Part shown: piece by piece, positions 16,373-23,229 of the stretch | Numbering within the stretch: the first letter of the stretch is position 1 | How the letters are laid out: every line of letters begins with the position of its first letter | NCBI GenBank assembly: GCA_910584495.1 | Contig: CAJUAR010000035.1 | Location: 1-27,697, forward strand | Length of the DNA: 27,697 nt | Origin: an uncultured Muribaculaceae bacterium | GTDB taxonomy: Bacteria > Bacteroidota > Bacteroidia > Bacteroidales > Muribaculaceae | Direction: 5' to 3' | The notes under the pieces: model-generated | What the model was told of the DNA's origin: nothing | Database searches by the model: none | Seen by the model: the letters and a program-made list of their open reading frames with translations, nothing else | Made by a program: the position numbers and the translations under genes

Positions 16373-17251
16373 ATGAACGATTTAGTAATAGGAATGGGCG
16401 AAGCCCTATGGGATGTCCTTCCCGAAGGTAAAAAGATCGGCGGTGCACCGGCAAACTTTGCCTACCATGTGTCGCAATTCGGTCTTCCGAGCTGTGTTGT
16501 CAGTGCCGTTGGCGATGATGCACTGGGGAATGAAATAGTTGAAAATTTCACCTCGAAAGGCCTCAACCACCTCATTGCAAAAGTACCCTACCCGACCGGT
16601 ACCGTACAAGTAGAAATCGACCAGGCCGGCATCCCTCAATACGAAATCAAGGAAAACGTGGCCTGGGACAATATACCCTACACTGCCCACCTCGAAAACC
16701 TCGCAACGCGCACACGTGCCGTCTGCTTCGGCTCGCTTGCCCAGCGTAATGTGGTATCGCGCAAAACCATCAATCTTTTCCTCGATGCGATGCCCCAGTC
16801 CGATGACAGCCTGGTGGTGTTCGATGTCAACCTGCGTCAGGGCTTCTACAACAAAGAAATACTCTGCAACTCGATGAAGCGTTGCAACATTCTGAAGATA
16901 AACGACGAAGAGCTTGTGACTGTCAGCCGCATGTTCGGTTATCCCGGCATCGACCTTCAGGACAAATGCTGGATTTTGCTCGGCAAATACAATCTGAAGA
17001 TGCTCATCCTCACCTGCGGCATCAACGGAAGCTATGTCTTCACTCCAGGCAACGTATCGTTCCAGCCCACACCCAAAGTTGAGGTTGCCGATACAGTCGG
17101 AGCCGGCGACAGCTTCACCGCAGCCTTCATCGCCTCCATCCTCAAAGGAAAATCAGTGGCCGAAGCCCATTCCTGCGCAGTCCGCACCTCGGCCTTTGTC
17201 TGCACAAAAAAAGGTGCAATGCCCATCCTTCCGCCCGAAATAACCGAATAA
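16373..17251 (+). CDS. Fructokinase, PfkB/ribokinase family (292 aa)
   Basis: Cytoplasmic ATP-dependent kinase that would phosphorylate fructose so that it enters glycolysis. Seen: N-terminal substrate motif GGAPANFAYH (about 23-32, matching the first PfkB signature), a central VFDVNLRQGFY segment, and the C-terminal DTVGAGDSFTAAF signature (about 240-252) with catalytic base Asp246 and the anion hole. Length (292) is normal for bacterial fructokinases. It starts 24 bp after the transporter gene and is followed by a strong terminator, closing the plus-strand operon. Another ketose or aldose specificity cannot be excluded, but the locus makes fructose by far the best guess. Confidence 0.92.
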   Translation: MNDLVIGMGEALWDVLPEGKKIGGAPANFAYHVSQFGLPSCVVSAVGDDALGNEIVENFTSKGLNHLIAKVPYPTGTVQVEIDQAGIPQYEIKENVAWDNIPYTAHLENLATRTRAVCFGSLAQRNVVSRKTINLFLDAMPQSDDSLVVFDVNLRQGFYNKEILCNSMKRCNILKINDEELVTVSRMFGYPGIDLQDKCWILLGKYNLKMLILTCGINGSYVFTPGNVSFQPTPKVEVADTVGAGDSFTAAFIASILKGKSVAEAHSCAVRTSAFVCTKKGAMPILPPEITE

Positions 17252-17270
17252 ACCAAGCACAAACAGAAAA

Positions 17271-17308
17271 AACCGGGATTGCCGACATCTGACAATCCCG
17301 GTTTTTTT
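17271..17308 (+). terminator. Strong terminator of the GH32-MFS-fructokinase operon
   Basis: A perfect 10-bp stem ACCGGGATTG / CAATCCCGGT with an 11-nt loop and a T7 tail (17302-17308). A6 precedes the stem, so it could also work on the other strand. Confidence 0.93.
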
Positions 17309-17310
17309 AC

Positions 17311-17445
17311 ACCAAATTCTCTGAAATTGTCAATGATTCTATCAGCCGAATGTTGACCCATAAGAGCGTCATAAATTCTCAAATCTACGCAAAAGTGGTA
17401 GATGAACGGGCACGCGAGGCTTCCGAGGTCATTTCGCTTAAATAA
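17311..17445 (+). pseudogene. C-terminal relic of a tyrosine recombinase (integrase)
   Basis: A short open stretch ends at TAA (17443-17445). It reads SISRMLTHKSV followed by NSQIYAKVVDERAREASEV. This matches the end of phage-type/Bacteroides integrases, where a 'MLGHxS...TxxIYAKV' block carries the nucleophile Tyr. Everything upstream, including the Arg-His motifs, is missing; the reading frame runs into the terminator at 17308. It marks the edge of the accessory patch (17311-20770) beside the fructan locus. The match is from memory of the family; the fragment is short. Confidence 0.6.
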
Positions 17446-17477
17446 TTTTGAACAACAAAATAATCATAGCCAAATCT

Positions 17478-17507
17478 TTTGTATATCAAAATTTGTTAGT
17501 AACTTTG
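17478..17507 (+). promoter_or_regulatory. Promoter of the higBA pair
   Basis: TTTG (17478-17481), an 18-nt spacer, then TAACTTTG (17500-17507). The -7 element is a perfect match; the spacer is one base short of the usual 19-21. The HigB ATG is only 14 nt further on, so the leader is very short. Confidence 0.7.
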
Positions 17508-17521
17508 CAAGCAGATAAGCT

Positions 17522-17821
17522 ATGCACATAATCTCTCATAGAAAAATCAAAGAGTTCTATGAATTGCCCGGCAACGGAGATTCGAGAATAACGTTGGAAC
17601 GATGGTACGACATCGCCCAGCAAGCCCAATGGCATAATCTGTCGGAGATTCGAGAGGATTTCCCGGCTACCAACTATATCGGCAATCAGCATTATGTCTT
17701 TAATATCAGAGGCAATAATTACCGATTGGTCGTAGTGATAAAATTCACAACAGGCAGAATCTTCATCCGTTTCGTCGGAACTCACAGTGAATACGATAAA
17801 ATTGATTGTTCAACCATCTAA
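17522..17821 (+). CDS. higB: HigB-family toxin (RelE superfamily mRNA interferase, 99 aa)
   Basis: Toxin of a type II toxin-antitoxin pair, expected to cleave mRNA at the ribosome when free. Seen: a compact basic protein beginning MHIISHRKIKEFYE, a central WHNLSEIREDFP segment, and the core strands VFNIRGNNYRLVVVIKF and FIRFVGTHSEYD. These match the HigB_toxin family, in which NKYRLI...FIRFxGTHxEYDxID is typical, and the length (about 95-105 aa) fits. The toxin gene precedes the antitoxin gene by 10 bp, the usual HigBA order. It sits next to an integrase relic, so it may have arrived with a mobile element. Confidence 0.9.
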   Translation: MHIISHRKIKEFYELPGNGDSRITLERWYDIAQQAQWHNLSEIREDFPATNYIGNQHYVFNIRGNNYRLVVVIKFTTGRIFIRFVGTHSEYDKIDCSTI

Positions 17822-17831
17822 GTTTAACGAT

Positions 17832-18191
17832 ATGGAAATTTCAAAACAGCAATATGAGTATGCGCTCAACCGCATTGAGGAACTATTGCCGCTTGTTACT
17901 GACGAAACTCCGGCAAGCGACAAGAACGCCATTGAGCTGACCATTGTCTCAGATGTGGTTGAAGCATACGAGAAACTCCACTATCCGATAGCCAAACCGA
18001 CTATCGGTGAGCTTATCAGCCTCTCAATAGAGGAAAAGGGCATGACGCAGAAACAGCTTGCCAATGAACTTGGCGTAAGCCCTTCTCGCGTAAGTGACTA
18101 TATTTCCGGTCGTGCCGAGCCTACATTACGAATAGCCCGTGCAATCTGCCTTATTCTCGGCATCGCACCCTCCGCCATGCTTGGTATCTGA
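17832..18191 (+). CDS. higA: HigA-family antitoxin with XRE-type HTH (119 aa)
   Basis: Antitoxin that would bind HigB and repress the pair's promoter. Seen: an N-terminal helical region (about 1-60, YEYALNRIEELLPLV...SDVVEAYE) for toxin binding and a C-terminal XRE helix-turn-helix (about 65-115, GMTQKQLANELGVSPSRVSDYISGRAEPTL). The start was placed at the ATG at 17832, 10 bp after the HigB stop. An ATG further up (17787) would overlap higB by 35 bp and adds residues unlike the family. Confidence 0.9.
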   Translation: MEISKQQYEYALNRIEELLPLVTDETPASDKNAIELTIVSDVVEAYEKLHYPIAKPTIGELISLSIEEKGMTQKQLANELGVSPSRVSDYISGRAEPTLRIARAICLILGIAPSAMLGI

Positions 18192-18214
18192 ACAATACCA
18201 TATACAGTCATAGA

Positions 18215-18242
18215 ATGCCATTCCATTAATTTGGAGTGGTAT
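18215..18242. terminator. Hairpin between the convergent higA and cat-like genes
   Basis: ATGCCATTCCA (18215-18225) pairs over 11 bp with two G-T wobbles to 18232-18242, with a 6-nt loop. It lies midway between two converging genes, as a shared terminator would, but has no clear U tract on either side. Confidence 0.35.
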
Positions 18243-18287
18243 ATAAGCCAGCATCAACCTTCGGATACCACGGTATTATCGGCGCTA

Positions 18288-18935
18288 CTATCGGCTTCCG
18301 GGAATCAATGAACCTTTCAGCAGTGAGGATATTTCTTTTTGAAGAAGTTCAAGAAACAGGGCCGCATGGGCTCCGTCCATCTGTGCGTGGTGGAACTGAA
18401 ACGATACCGTCAAACATGTCTTGAACCAATTTCGATGATAGCGTCCCCATATCATAAAAGGATTGTTGAATATGCCGCTATACATTCCGATGGCTCCATC
18501 AATATCGTAGTGAGCCAAAGCCGATGTGCCGATTACCATGCTGTCGGCAATGTCGTGATTCTCGCATGTCTCGGCTACTTGTAGCGTCAACCGCAAATAA
18601 TCTGCATTGAATTTTAGCAGGTCATCACAGAAAGGTATGTCGCAAGAGCTTACCTCTCCTTCGCGGTTGGCGACAATGGTATTGACCGCTATCGTGTCAT
18701 ACCGCATTAGCTTGCCTCCGACAGGGAGCATGTAGAATTCCTTTATCTGCGATGCTGCTTTGCCGATACACCAGCACATGAGCATATTAAATTTCAACCC
18801 ACGCCTGTGGCTGATACGCCTCAGATGGGATACATCAAGAGTCTTTATAAACGTCACCATCGGCATCGGTGCCTTCATCCACATCTCGAAAGCGTATGCC
18901 CGGGTCGTTTCCTTTGGATTTACTTCCTGCATCAT
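18288..18935 (-). CDS. CatA-like acetyltransferase (chloramphenicol acetyltransferase family, 215 aa)
   Basis: Trimeric acetyl-CoA-dependent O-acetyltransferase family. Seen: full family length; FNMLMCWCIGKAASQI in the N-terminal half; FNNPFMIWGRY; and the catalytic motif FHHAQMDGAHAALF (HHxxxDG at about 182-188) near the C-terminus, with an aromatic-rich region before it. Classical CatA enzymes acetylate chloramphenicol, but many chromosomal relatives in Bacteroidales have not been shown to do so, so resistance is not claimed. The start is ATG at 18935 or the next codon at 18932; both lie just after the promoter's -7 box, giving an almost leaderless mRNA. It follows the AraC-type gene by 57 bp on the same strand. 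Confidence 0.85.
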   Translation of the reverse strand: MMQEVNPKETTRAYAFEMWMKAPMPMVTFIKTLDVSHLRRISHRRGLKFNMLMCWCIGKAASQIKEFYMLPVGGKLMRYDTIAVNTIVANREGEVSSCDIPFCDDLLKFNADYLRLTLQVAETCENHDIADSMVIGTSALAHYDIDGAIGMYSGIFNNPFMIWGRYHRNWFKTCLTVSFQFHHAQMDGAHAALFLELLQKEISSLLKGSLIPGSR

Positions 18936-18947
18936 ATTTTTTTACTG

Positions 18948-18955
18948 CAAAGTTA
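18948..18955 (-). promoter_or_regulatory. -7 element of the cat-like gene promoter
   Basis: Minus-strand TAACTTTG, an exact TAnnTTTG match, 12 nt before the ATG at 18935. No clear TTTG is seen 19-21 nt upstream. It lies between the AraC-type gene and cat, so cat can be expressed separately. Confidence 0.65.
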
Positions 18956-18992
18956 ATCATACGCCACGATTATGGATAGAATAAATGAGACA

Positions 18993-19775
18993 TTATACCG
19001 GATTGGTATATAAGTCGGAATAAGGCGTTTGATATTCCATAAGTTGCTTTGGAGTGAGACCGCTGAACTGCCGAAATTCGCGGATGAAATGCGACTGGTC
19101 GGCATAGCCGTTGGCATAGGCAATGTCAGCATAATTGCGGGAGCCAAGCTGCATAATCCGCAAGGCATGTTGAAACCTGGCTATACGTCCGTATTCCTTT
19201 GGGTTCATGCCGACACATTCGCGGAACAACCGCTCGAACTGTTTCTTGCCCAAACAGGTGACTGAGGCAAGAGTTTCAACGGATAAAGATGTAGAATTCA
19301 GCATAGCAGACAGAGCTATTCCAATTCGATCAATGTTCAATACATGGTTTATTCTTGACATAAGCCATTGCTCTAAGAGTGGTATTGCCGCTTGTGCATC
19401 CGCACACTCAAAAACTCTGTCAGCAAGCAAATTGAGGCTCTTTTTTTCAAGGTCATAACCGGAAATTTCCTGATTATAGAACGCGGACGGCGGAGTGTCG
19501 ATGAACATGCCGACTGTGTGAGGGTGAAAGACTGCAACAATCATCGATGTGTCGCCATCAGAAGTTATATGTGCCGGAAAATTCACCTGTCCGCTGATGG
19601 TAAATCTATTCTGTGAAGTCGATAATTCTGGTATAAACAGCGGTGTGCCACGATGAAAAATCATCTGCGGACAACCGATGGGAAATGTCAGGACATTGAA
19701 AGGCTCCATGCTTTCCAGTATCCAATAGTAGCGCACATAGGGACGCAATTCCTCCTTCGGTTTATAGATTTTCAT
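18993..19775 (-). CDS. AraC-family transcriptional regulator with DUF6597-like N-terminal domain (260 aa)
   Basis: Transcription factor of unknown target. Seen: an N-terminal beta-rich domain (about 1-150; MKIYKPKEELRPYVRYYWIL, FPIGCPQMIFHRG, FHPHTVGMF) of the type now called DUF6597, often with AraC output; and a C-terminal AraC HTH pair (about 160-250; TCLGKKQFERLFRECVGMNPKEY, ADIAYANGYADQSHFIREFRQFSGLTPKQL). Length is normal. It lies upstream of the cat-like gene on the same strand with a 57-bp gap. Whether it controls cat, the GNAT gene or something distant cannot be read. Confidence 0.9.
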   Translation of the reverse strand: MKIYKPKEELRPYVRYYWILESMEPFNVLTFPIGCPQMIFHRGTPLFIPELSTSQNRFTISGQVNFPAHITSDGDTSMIVAVFHPHTVGMFIDTPPSAFYNQEISGYDLEKKSLNLLADRVFECADAQAAIPLLEQWLMSRINHVLNIDRIGIALSAMLNSTSLSVETLASVTCLGKKQFERLFRECVGMNPKEYGRIARFQHALRIMQLGSRNYADIAYANGYADQSHFIREFRQFSGLTPKQLMEYQTPYSDLYTNPV

Positions 19776-19794
19776 TGTTTTGTTGCCCGCCCCG

Positions 19795-19926
19795 CTATTT
19801 TCTTATAAACTCTGACTTTGCTTCCGTGTAGCTGTCATGGTTGTATAAGATTTCATCGTTGTCGCCTACTGTATGGGCATGTCCCATTTCTCGAAAGACA
19901 AAAGGAATTAACAAGCCTGTTATTGT
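19795..19926 (-). pseudogene. Possible C-terminal relic of an unrecognised gene
   Basis: A 43-codon open stretch between an in-frame TAA (19927-19929) and TAG (19795-19797). It has protein-like composition (PFVFREMGHAHTVGDND...SYTEAKSEF), and the other two frames are closed. The only ATG would give 30 aa. I do not recognise the family. It may be the tail of a gene lost when the accessory patch was assembled, or chance. Confidence 0.3.
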
Positions 19927-19952
19927 TTATGGAATAATTATGGACGCAAAGC

Positions 19953-20492
19953 CTAACGCTCATTAAGGTATTCCTCCTTCGTCATAACGTAGAAATGCTC
20001 TGTTCGTTTATCTCCGAGAGGTGAGGTTATGTCGCTGTTGGTGTGATGGTATTTAAATCCGCATTTTTGGCAGACTCGCTTTGACTTTGTATTGCCGTCG
20101 TAATATCCGCACCAGACGTTATTGAGATTAAGTTCATTGAAACTCCTCGCCAGCAATGCCTTGACCGCTTCGGGAATCAAGCCCTGGCCCCAATAAGGTT
20201 TGCCTATCCAGTAGCCAATTTCGGCTTCACCCGATTTCATCTCTGCCGAATGGAGACCGTCAGCGAACATTATGCCGCAACAGCCTATCGGTTCGCCTGT
20301 TTCCTTCAGAACGACTGCATAAGTTTCTGGAGCTGCAAATACAGTCCTGATAATTTCCAGACTGCTTTCTACTGAAGTATGTGGTGGCCAACCGGCTATT
20401 GGCCCTATGTCCGGATCACTTGCGTATTTATATAGCATTTCAGCTTCCGATTCTTGCCACGGGCGCAGAATAAGTCTTTCGGTTTCTATCAT
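19953..20492 (-). CDS. GNAT-family N-acetyltransferase, RimJ/RimL-like (179 aa)
   Basis: Acetyl-CoA-dependent N-acetyltransferase of the Acetyltransf_3 type. Seen: the typical start MIETERLILRPWQESEAEMLY, the beta-4 region EIGYWIGKPYWGQGLIPEAVKAL (about 112-134, where GQGL matches the acetyl-CoA pyrophosphate loop Q/RxxGxG/A), and NNVWCGYYDGNTKSKRVCQKCGFKY (N-x-x-S and GF motif). Length is normal. The substrate (ribosomal protein, small molecule or antibiotic) is not readable. It lies in the accessory patch, 177 bp upstream of the AraC-type gene and 55 bp after a broken small reading frame on the same strand. Confidence 0.9.
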   Translation of the reverse strand: MIETERLILRPWQESEAEMLYKYASDPDIGPIAGWPPHTSVESSLEIIRTVFAAPETYAVVLKETGEPIGCCGIMFADGLHSAEMKSGEAEIGYWIGKPYWGQGLIPEAVKALLARSFNELNLNNVWCGYYDGNTKSKRVCQKCGFKYHHTNSDITSPLGDKRTEHFYVMTKEEYLNER

Positions 20493-20547
20493 TTCTTTTT
20501 TTCGATTTTTGAAAGGGTAAATTTTCCCATAATGTTTCTATCACTCT

Positions 20548-20757
20548 CTATACCTTTTGTCTATTCTGGAAGTCAAGAATATAAGCTTCTTTTGCTCCAT
20601 CATAAGGACAACCACATTCTGCATCGGCCATCAATTCTGCCACACATGGCAACTTTTTGACAAAAGCCGTGTTCTGGCAACGACTGCTTTGGACTTTAAG
20701 AATATCTGCCTGTGGATTAAACCGTTTCGGCCATTTTCAGATTTTTATGGTTGCCAT
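20548..20757 (-). pseudogene. Small 70-codon reading frame interrupted by an in-frame TGA at codon 7
   Basis: From the ATG at 20755-20757 the frame reads MATIKI, TGA (20737-20739), then stays open for 62 codons to TAG (20548-20550): KWPKRFNPQADIL...NTAFVKKLP...AELMADAECGC...EAYILDF.... The composition is protein-like with four Cys. An exact -7 box lies 5 nt before the ATG. I do not recognise the family. A nonsense mutation (for example of CGA) is the simplest reading. Selenocysteine is possible in principle, but no convincing SECIS hairpin is seen. Chance remains possible. Confidence 0.4.
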
Positions 20758-20762
20758 TAATG

Positions 20763-20770
20763 CAAAGTTA
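20763..20770 (-). promoter_or_regulatory. -7 promoter element upstream of the broken small frame / GNAT gene
   Basis: Minus-strand TAACTTTG followed by CA, an exact TAnnTTTG match. The ATG of the broken small frame is 5 nt further. This may also be the promoter of the GNAT gene, for which no nearer one was found. Confidence 0.6.
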
Positions 20771-20812
20771 CGTACAATTTTTGAGATAGCAATCGATTAT
20801 GCCGCAAAACAC

Positions 20813-20848
20813 ATTGCGCAGAGCGTGATATATCACACCCTGCGCAAT
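20813..20848 (-). terminator. Terminator hairpin with a nested palindrome after buk
   Basis: ATTGCGCAG pairs with CTGCGCAAT (9 bp, 20813-20821 / 20840-20848) around a 12-bp palindrome GTGATATATCAC (20825-20836). On the minus strand it is followed by GTGTTTTG, a modest U tract. It lies 28 bp past the buk stop. Confidence 0.6.
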
Positions 20849-20876
20849 ATCATTTTTCAATCGTGCTTGGCCCGCT

Positions 20877-22106
20877 TCAATCGCGATTAAGCGCGTTGTC
20901 GCGCCACTTGCGGATGTAGTGGCGGATAGAGGTCATGGGGGTGACACGGTTTTGAGGCGTAATGGCAGCAAGGAGCCAGTCGCGCAGCTTCGACGGCCGT
21001 TCCTGGTTGTTGATCTGCGATGGATCCTCCGATGGTGTGCTGACATAGGTTCGTGCCTGACGTTCGCCGCGAAGCACTGCCAGAGCATTCTCGGCAAGAG
21101 CCCGAAGTTCATTTTCGCCCGGATATACATAGATGGGCGCAATAAAGTCGACATGGTCAGCAATAAAGTCTGTAACTCGCTTGCTGTGTGCAATGCCTCC
21201 GGTAATCAGAATCGCATCGACATCGCCTTTGAGGGCTATTGCCATAGCACCGATTTCTTTGGCTATAGAGTAGCACATTGCGCGAAGAATGAGCATTGCG
21301 TGAAGGTCGTGCGCTTGAATTCGGTCCAGCGCCTCCGGCACAGAAGTCGTGCCCAGATGGGCATAGAGACCGCCTGCGCCGTGAACCATTTTGAGCAGTT
21401 CTTCCTCGGAATATTTACCGGAGAAACAGAGTTTGACGAGCGGACCGGGAGGCAGCGAGCCCGAGCGTTCTGGCGAGAAAGGCCCACAACCATCAAGAGC
21501 GTTGGTCGTATCGATGACACGGCCGCGACGGTGGGCACTCACCGTACATCCGCCGCCCATGTGGCACACAATGAGGTTGAGTTCGTCATACCGCTTGCCA
21601 CTCTCCTTTGCAAAGAGGCGTGCCACAGCCTTCTGATTGAGAGCATGGAACACCGATTCGCGAGGGAGTTCGGGAACGCCGCTAATACGGGCATAGGGCA
21701 TCATCTCGTCGACAACAACCGGGTCGGCAATATATGACTTCACACCTATTTCGTCGGCAATCTCGCGAGCAATAAGGCCGCCGAGATTTGAAGCATGCTG
21801 CATGCGGGCATGCTGAAGGTCATGCCGCAAGTCGTCGTTCACTTCGTAGACACCGCTCTCGATAGGGCTCACAATACCTCCGCGACCAATGATGGCATCG
21901 AACGAATTAATGTCGAATTTGTTTTCTCTCAGCACTTGTTCAATCAAATTTTTTCGCCATTCGAACTGGTCGATGACCTGATTAAAGCCTGCGAGGTCTT
22001 CGGGTGTATGTGAAAGACTGGTCTGAAAGACCGGCTTGTCGTCGGCATAGACGGCGATTTTGGTCGACGTAGAGCCGGGATTAATAGCTAAAATTTTATA
22101 AGCCAT
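20877..22106 (-). CDS. buk: Butyrate kinase (acyl kinase, ASKHA fold) with C-terminal extension (409 aa)
   Basis: Converts butyryl phosphate (or a branched-chain acyl phosphate) plus ADP to the acid plus ATP in the cytoplasm. Seen: N-terminal phosphate-1 motif ILAINPGSTSTKIAVY, IGRGGIVSPIESGVYEV, CHMGGGCTVSAHRRGRVIDTTN (adenosine/phosphate binding) and ILITGGIAHSKRV, all as in butyrate kinases. The family body ends near residue 355 (YPGENELRALAENALAVLRGE). About 54 residues follow (RPSKLRDWLLAAITPQ...), which is not usual for the family. It follows ptb by 9 bp, forming the classical Ptb-Buk pair. In Bacteroides this pair may serve branched-chain or aryl acid formation from amino acids rather than butyrate. 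Confidence 0.93.
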   Translation of the reverse strand: MAYKILAINPGSTSTKIAVYADDKPVFQTSLSHTPEDLAGFNQVIDQFEWRKNLIEQVLRENKFDINSFDAIIGRGGIVSPIESGVYEVNDDLRHDLQHARMQHASNLGGLIAREIADEIGVKSYIADPVVVDEMMPYARISGVPELPRESVFHALNQKAVARLFAKESGKRYDELNLIVCHMGGGCTVSAHRRGRVIDTTNALDGCGPFSPERSGSLPPGPLVKLCFSGKYSEEELLKMVHGAGGLYAHLGTTSVPEALDRIQAHDLHAMLILRAMCYSIAKEIGAMAIALKGDVDAILITGGIAHSKRVTDFIADHVDFIAPIYVYPGENELRALAENALAVLRGERQARTYVSTPSEDPSQINNQERPSKLRDWLLAAITPQNRVTPMTSIRHYIRKWRDNALNRD

Positions 22107-22115
22107 AGCTCACAT

Positions 22116-23027
22116 TTATTTGACAGCGGTCTGCAGACAAGCAAGAGCGATAGAGAACAGCTTGGTTCGGGGAGTGTCGCCTCGCGAGGTGAGCACGCAT
22201 GGTACGCGAGTACCCACAACAATGGCTGCTATTTCAGCACCGCCGAAGTGCGTGGCCGACTTAAAGAAAACATTGGCCGATTCAATATTGGGGAACAGGA
22301 GGCCGTCGGCCTTTCCTGCCACCGACGAACCCTTGACTTTCTTCTCCTCGGCAACGTCGGCATAGAGGGCAACGTCGAGCGACAGAGGGCCGTCGACAAT
22401 CACATTGCCCAACTGGCCGCGGTCGGCCATTTTGGCAAGAATGGCAGCTTCGGTCGACGACGGAACCGACGGGAGTACCTGCTCCGACGGAGCGATGCAC
22501 GCAATCTTGGGACGTTCCACACCCAAAGACTGGGATATGCGTGTGAGATATTTAATTAGCAGTTGTTTCTGTTTGAAATCAGGCTGAGGAATCACGGCAA
22601 CGTCCGACACACAGAGCAGACGTTCGGCACCTGGAAATTCTATGACCGAAACATGACTGAGAGTACCCTTGGGAGGCACCAGACCGGCATCTTTGTTGAG
22701 GATGCCGCGCATATATTTATCGGTGGATACAAGTCCTTTCATCAGCACATCGGCACCGCCTCCTGCCACAAGCGATACAGCAAGCTCGACACAGCGCACA
22801 TCGCTCTTTTCGTCTACGACGGCAAAAGCCGTGGGGTCGATGTTTTCGGAATTGCAGATTTTGATGATTGCGGCCTTATCGCCGAAGATTGTAGGTTCTA
22901 CAAGCCCCTGGAGCCAAGCATCATATACAGCGCGCAGGGTGTGGCTGTCGTTGCCAAAGGCAACCGCCAGACGACGTCGGCCACCGGCACGGGCGGCATC
23001 GACGATTTCTTGAAGATGTGTTATCAT
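22116..23027 (-). CDS. ptb: Phosphate butyryltransferase / phosphotransacetylase-like (303 aa)
   Basis: Exchanges CoA for phosphate on an acyl-CoA to give the acyl phosphate used by the kinase encoded next. Seen: the PTA_PTB fold with AVAFGNDSHTLRAV near the N-terminus, GGADVLMKGLVSTDKYMRGIL (about 95-115), a central SDVAVIPQPDFKQK, VDGPLSLDVAL and the C-terminal GTRVPCVLTSRGDTPRTKLFSIALA. Length (303) fits Ptb. The start at MITHLQ (23027) was chosen because the frame above it is unlike the family and contains the promoter. First gene of the ptb-buk operon, divergent from fabG. Confidence 0.92.
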   Translation of the reverse strand: MITHLQEIVDAARAGGRRRLAVAFGNDSHTLRAVYDAWLQGLVEPTIFGDKAAIIKICNSENIDPTAFAVVDEKSDVRCVELAVSLVAGGGADVLMKGLVSTDKYMRGILNKDAGLVPPKGTLSHVSVIEFPGAERLLCVSDVAVIPQPDFKQKQLLIKYLTRISQSLGVERPKIACIAPSEQVLPSVPSSTEAAILAKMADRGQLGNVIVDGPLSLDVALYADVAEEKKVKGSSVAGKADGLLFPNIESANVFFKSATHFGGAEIAAIVVGTRVPCVLTSRGDTPRTKLFSIALACLQTAVK

Positions 23028-23098
23028 TATGAGGTTATTAAAGTTAGAGATGTCCCTCGGCGGCCGGATTAACAACCGTTTTGGCGACTTCTGATGCA

Positions 23099-23106
23099 CA
23101 AAGATA
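23099..23106 (-). promoter_or_regulatory. -7 element of the ptb-buk promoter
   Basis: Minus-strand TATCTTTG, an exact TAnnTTTG match, giving a leader of about 65 nt before the ptb ATG at 23027. Confidence 0.65.
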
Positions 23107-23191
23107 AGAAGAAAATCGGAAAAACACACTCTCTCGACGTTCATTGACATATTTTAATTGCCCAAAAAGCTGTTATTGGCGCAAAAAATGC

Positions 23192-23199
23192 TAATTTTG
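23192..23199 (+). promoter_or_regulatory. -7 element of the fabG promoter
   Basis: TAATTTTG followed by CA, an exact TAnnTTTG match, about 30 nt before the fabG ATG at 23230. It is divergent from the ptb promoter, with about 85 bp between the two -7 boxes. Confidence 0.65.
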
Positions 23200-23229
23200 C
23201 AAACAGAAACATAACCCAACAAGAAACCA

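Noticed and set aside
17032..17382. A minus-strand frame of 116 codons across the fructokinase terminator
   Set aside because: It crosses the strong terminator and is antisense to the fructokinase gene and the integrase relic, which explain the region better.
20737..20739. Selenocysteine codon in the small frame
   Set aside because: The hairpin after the TGA is short and not in a convincing SECIS form, and Sec use is not typical in this group; kept only as a remote option.
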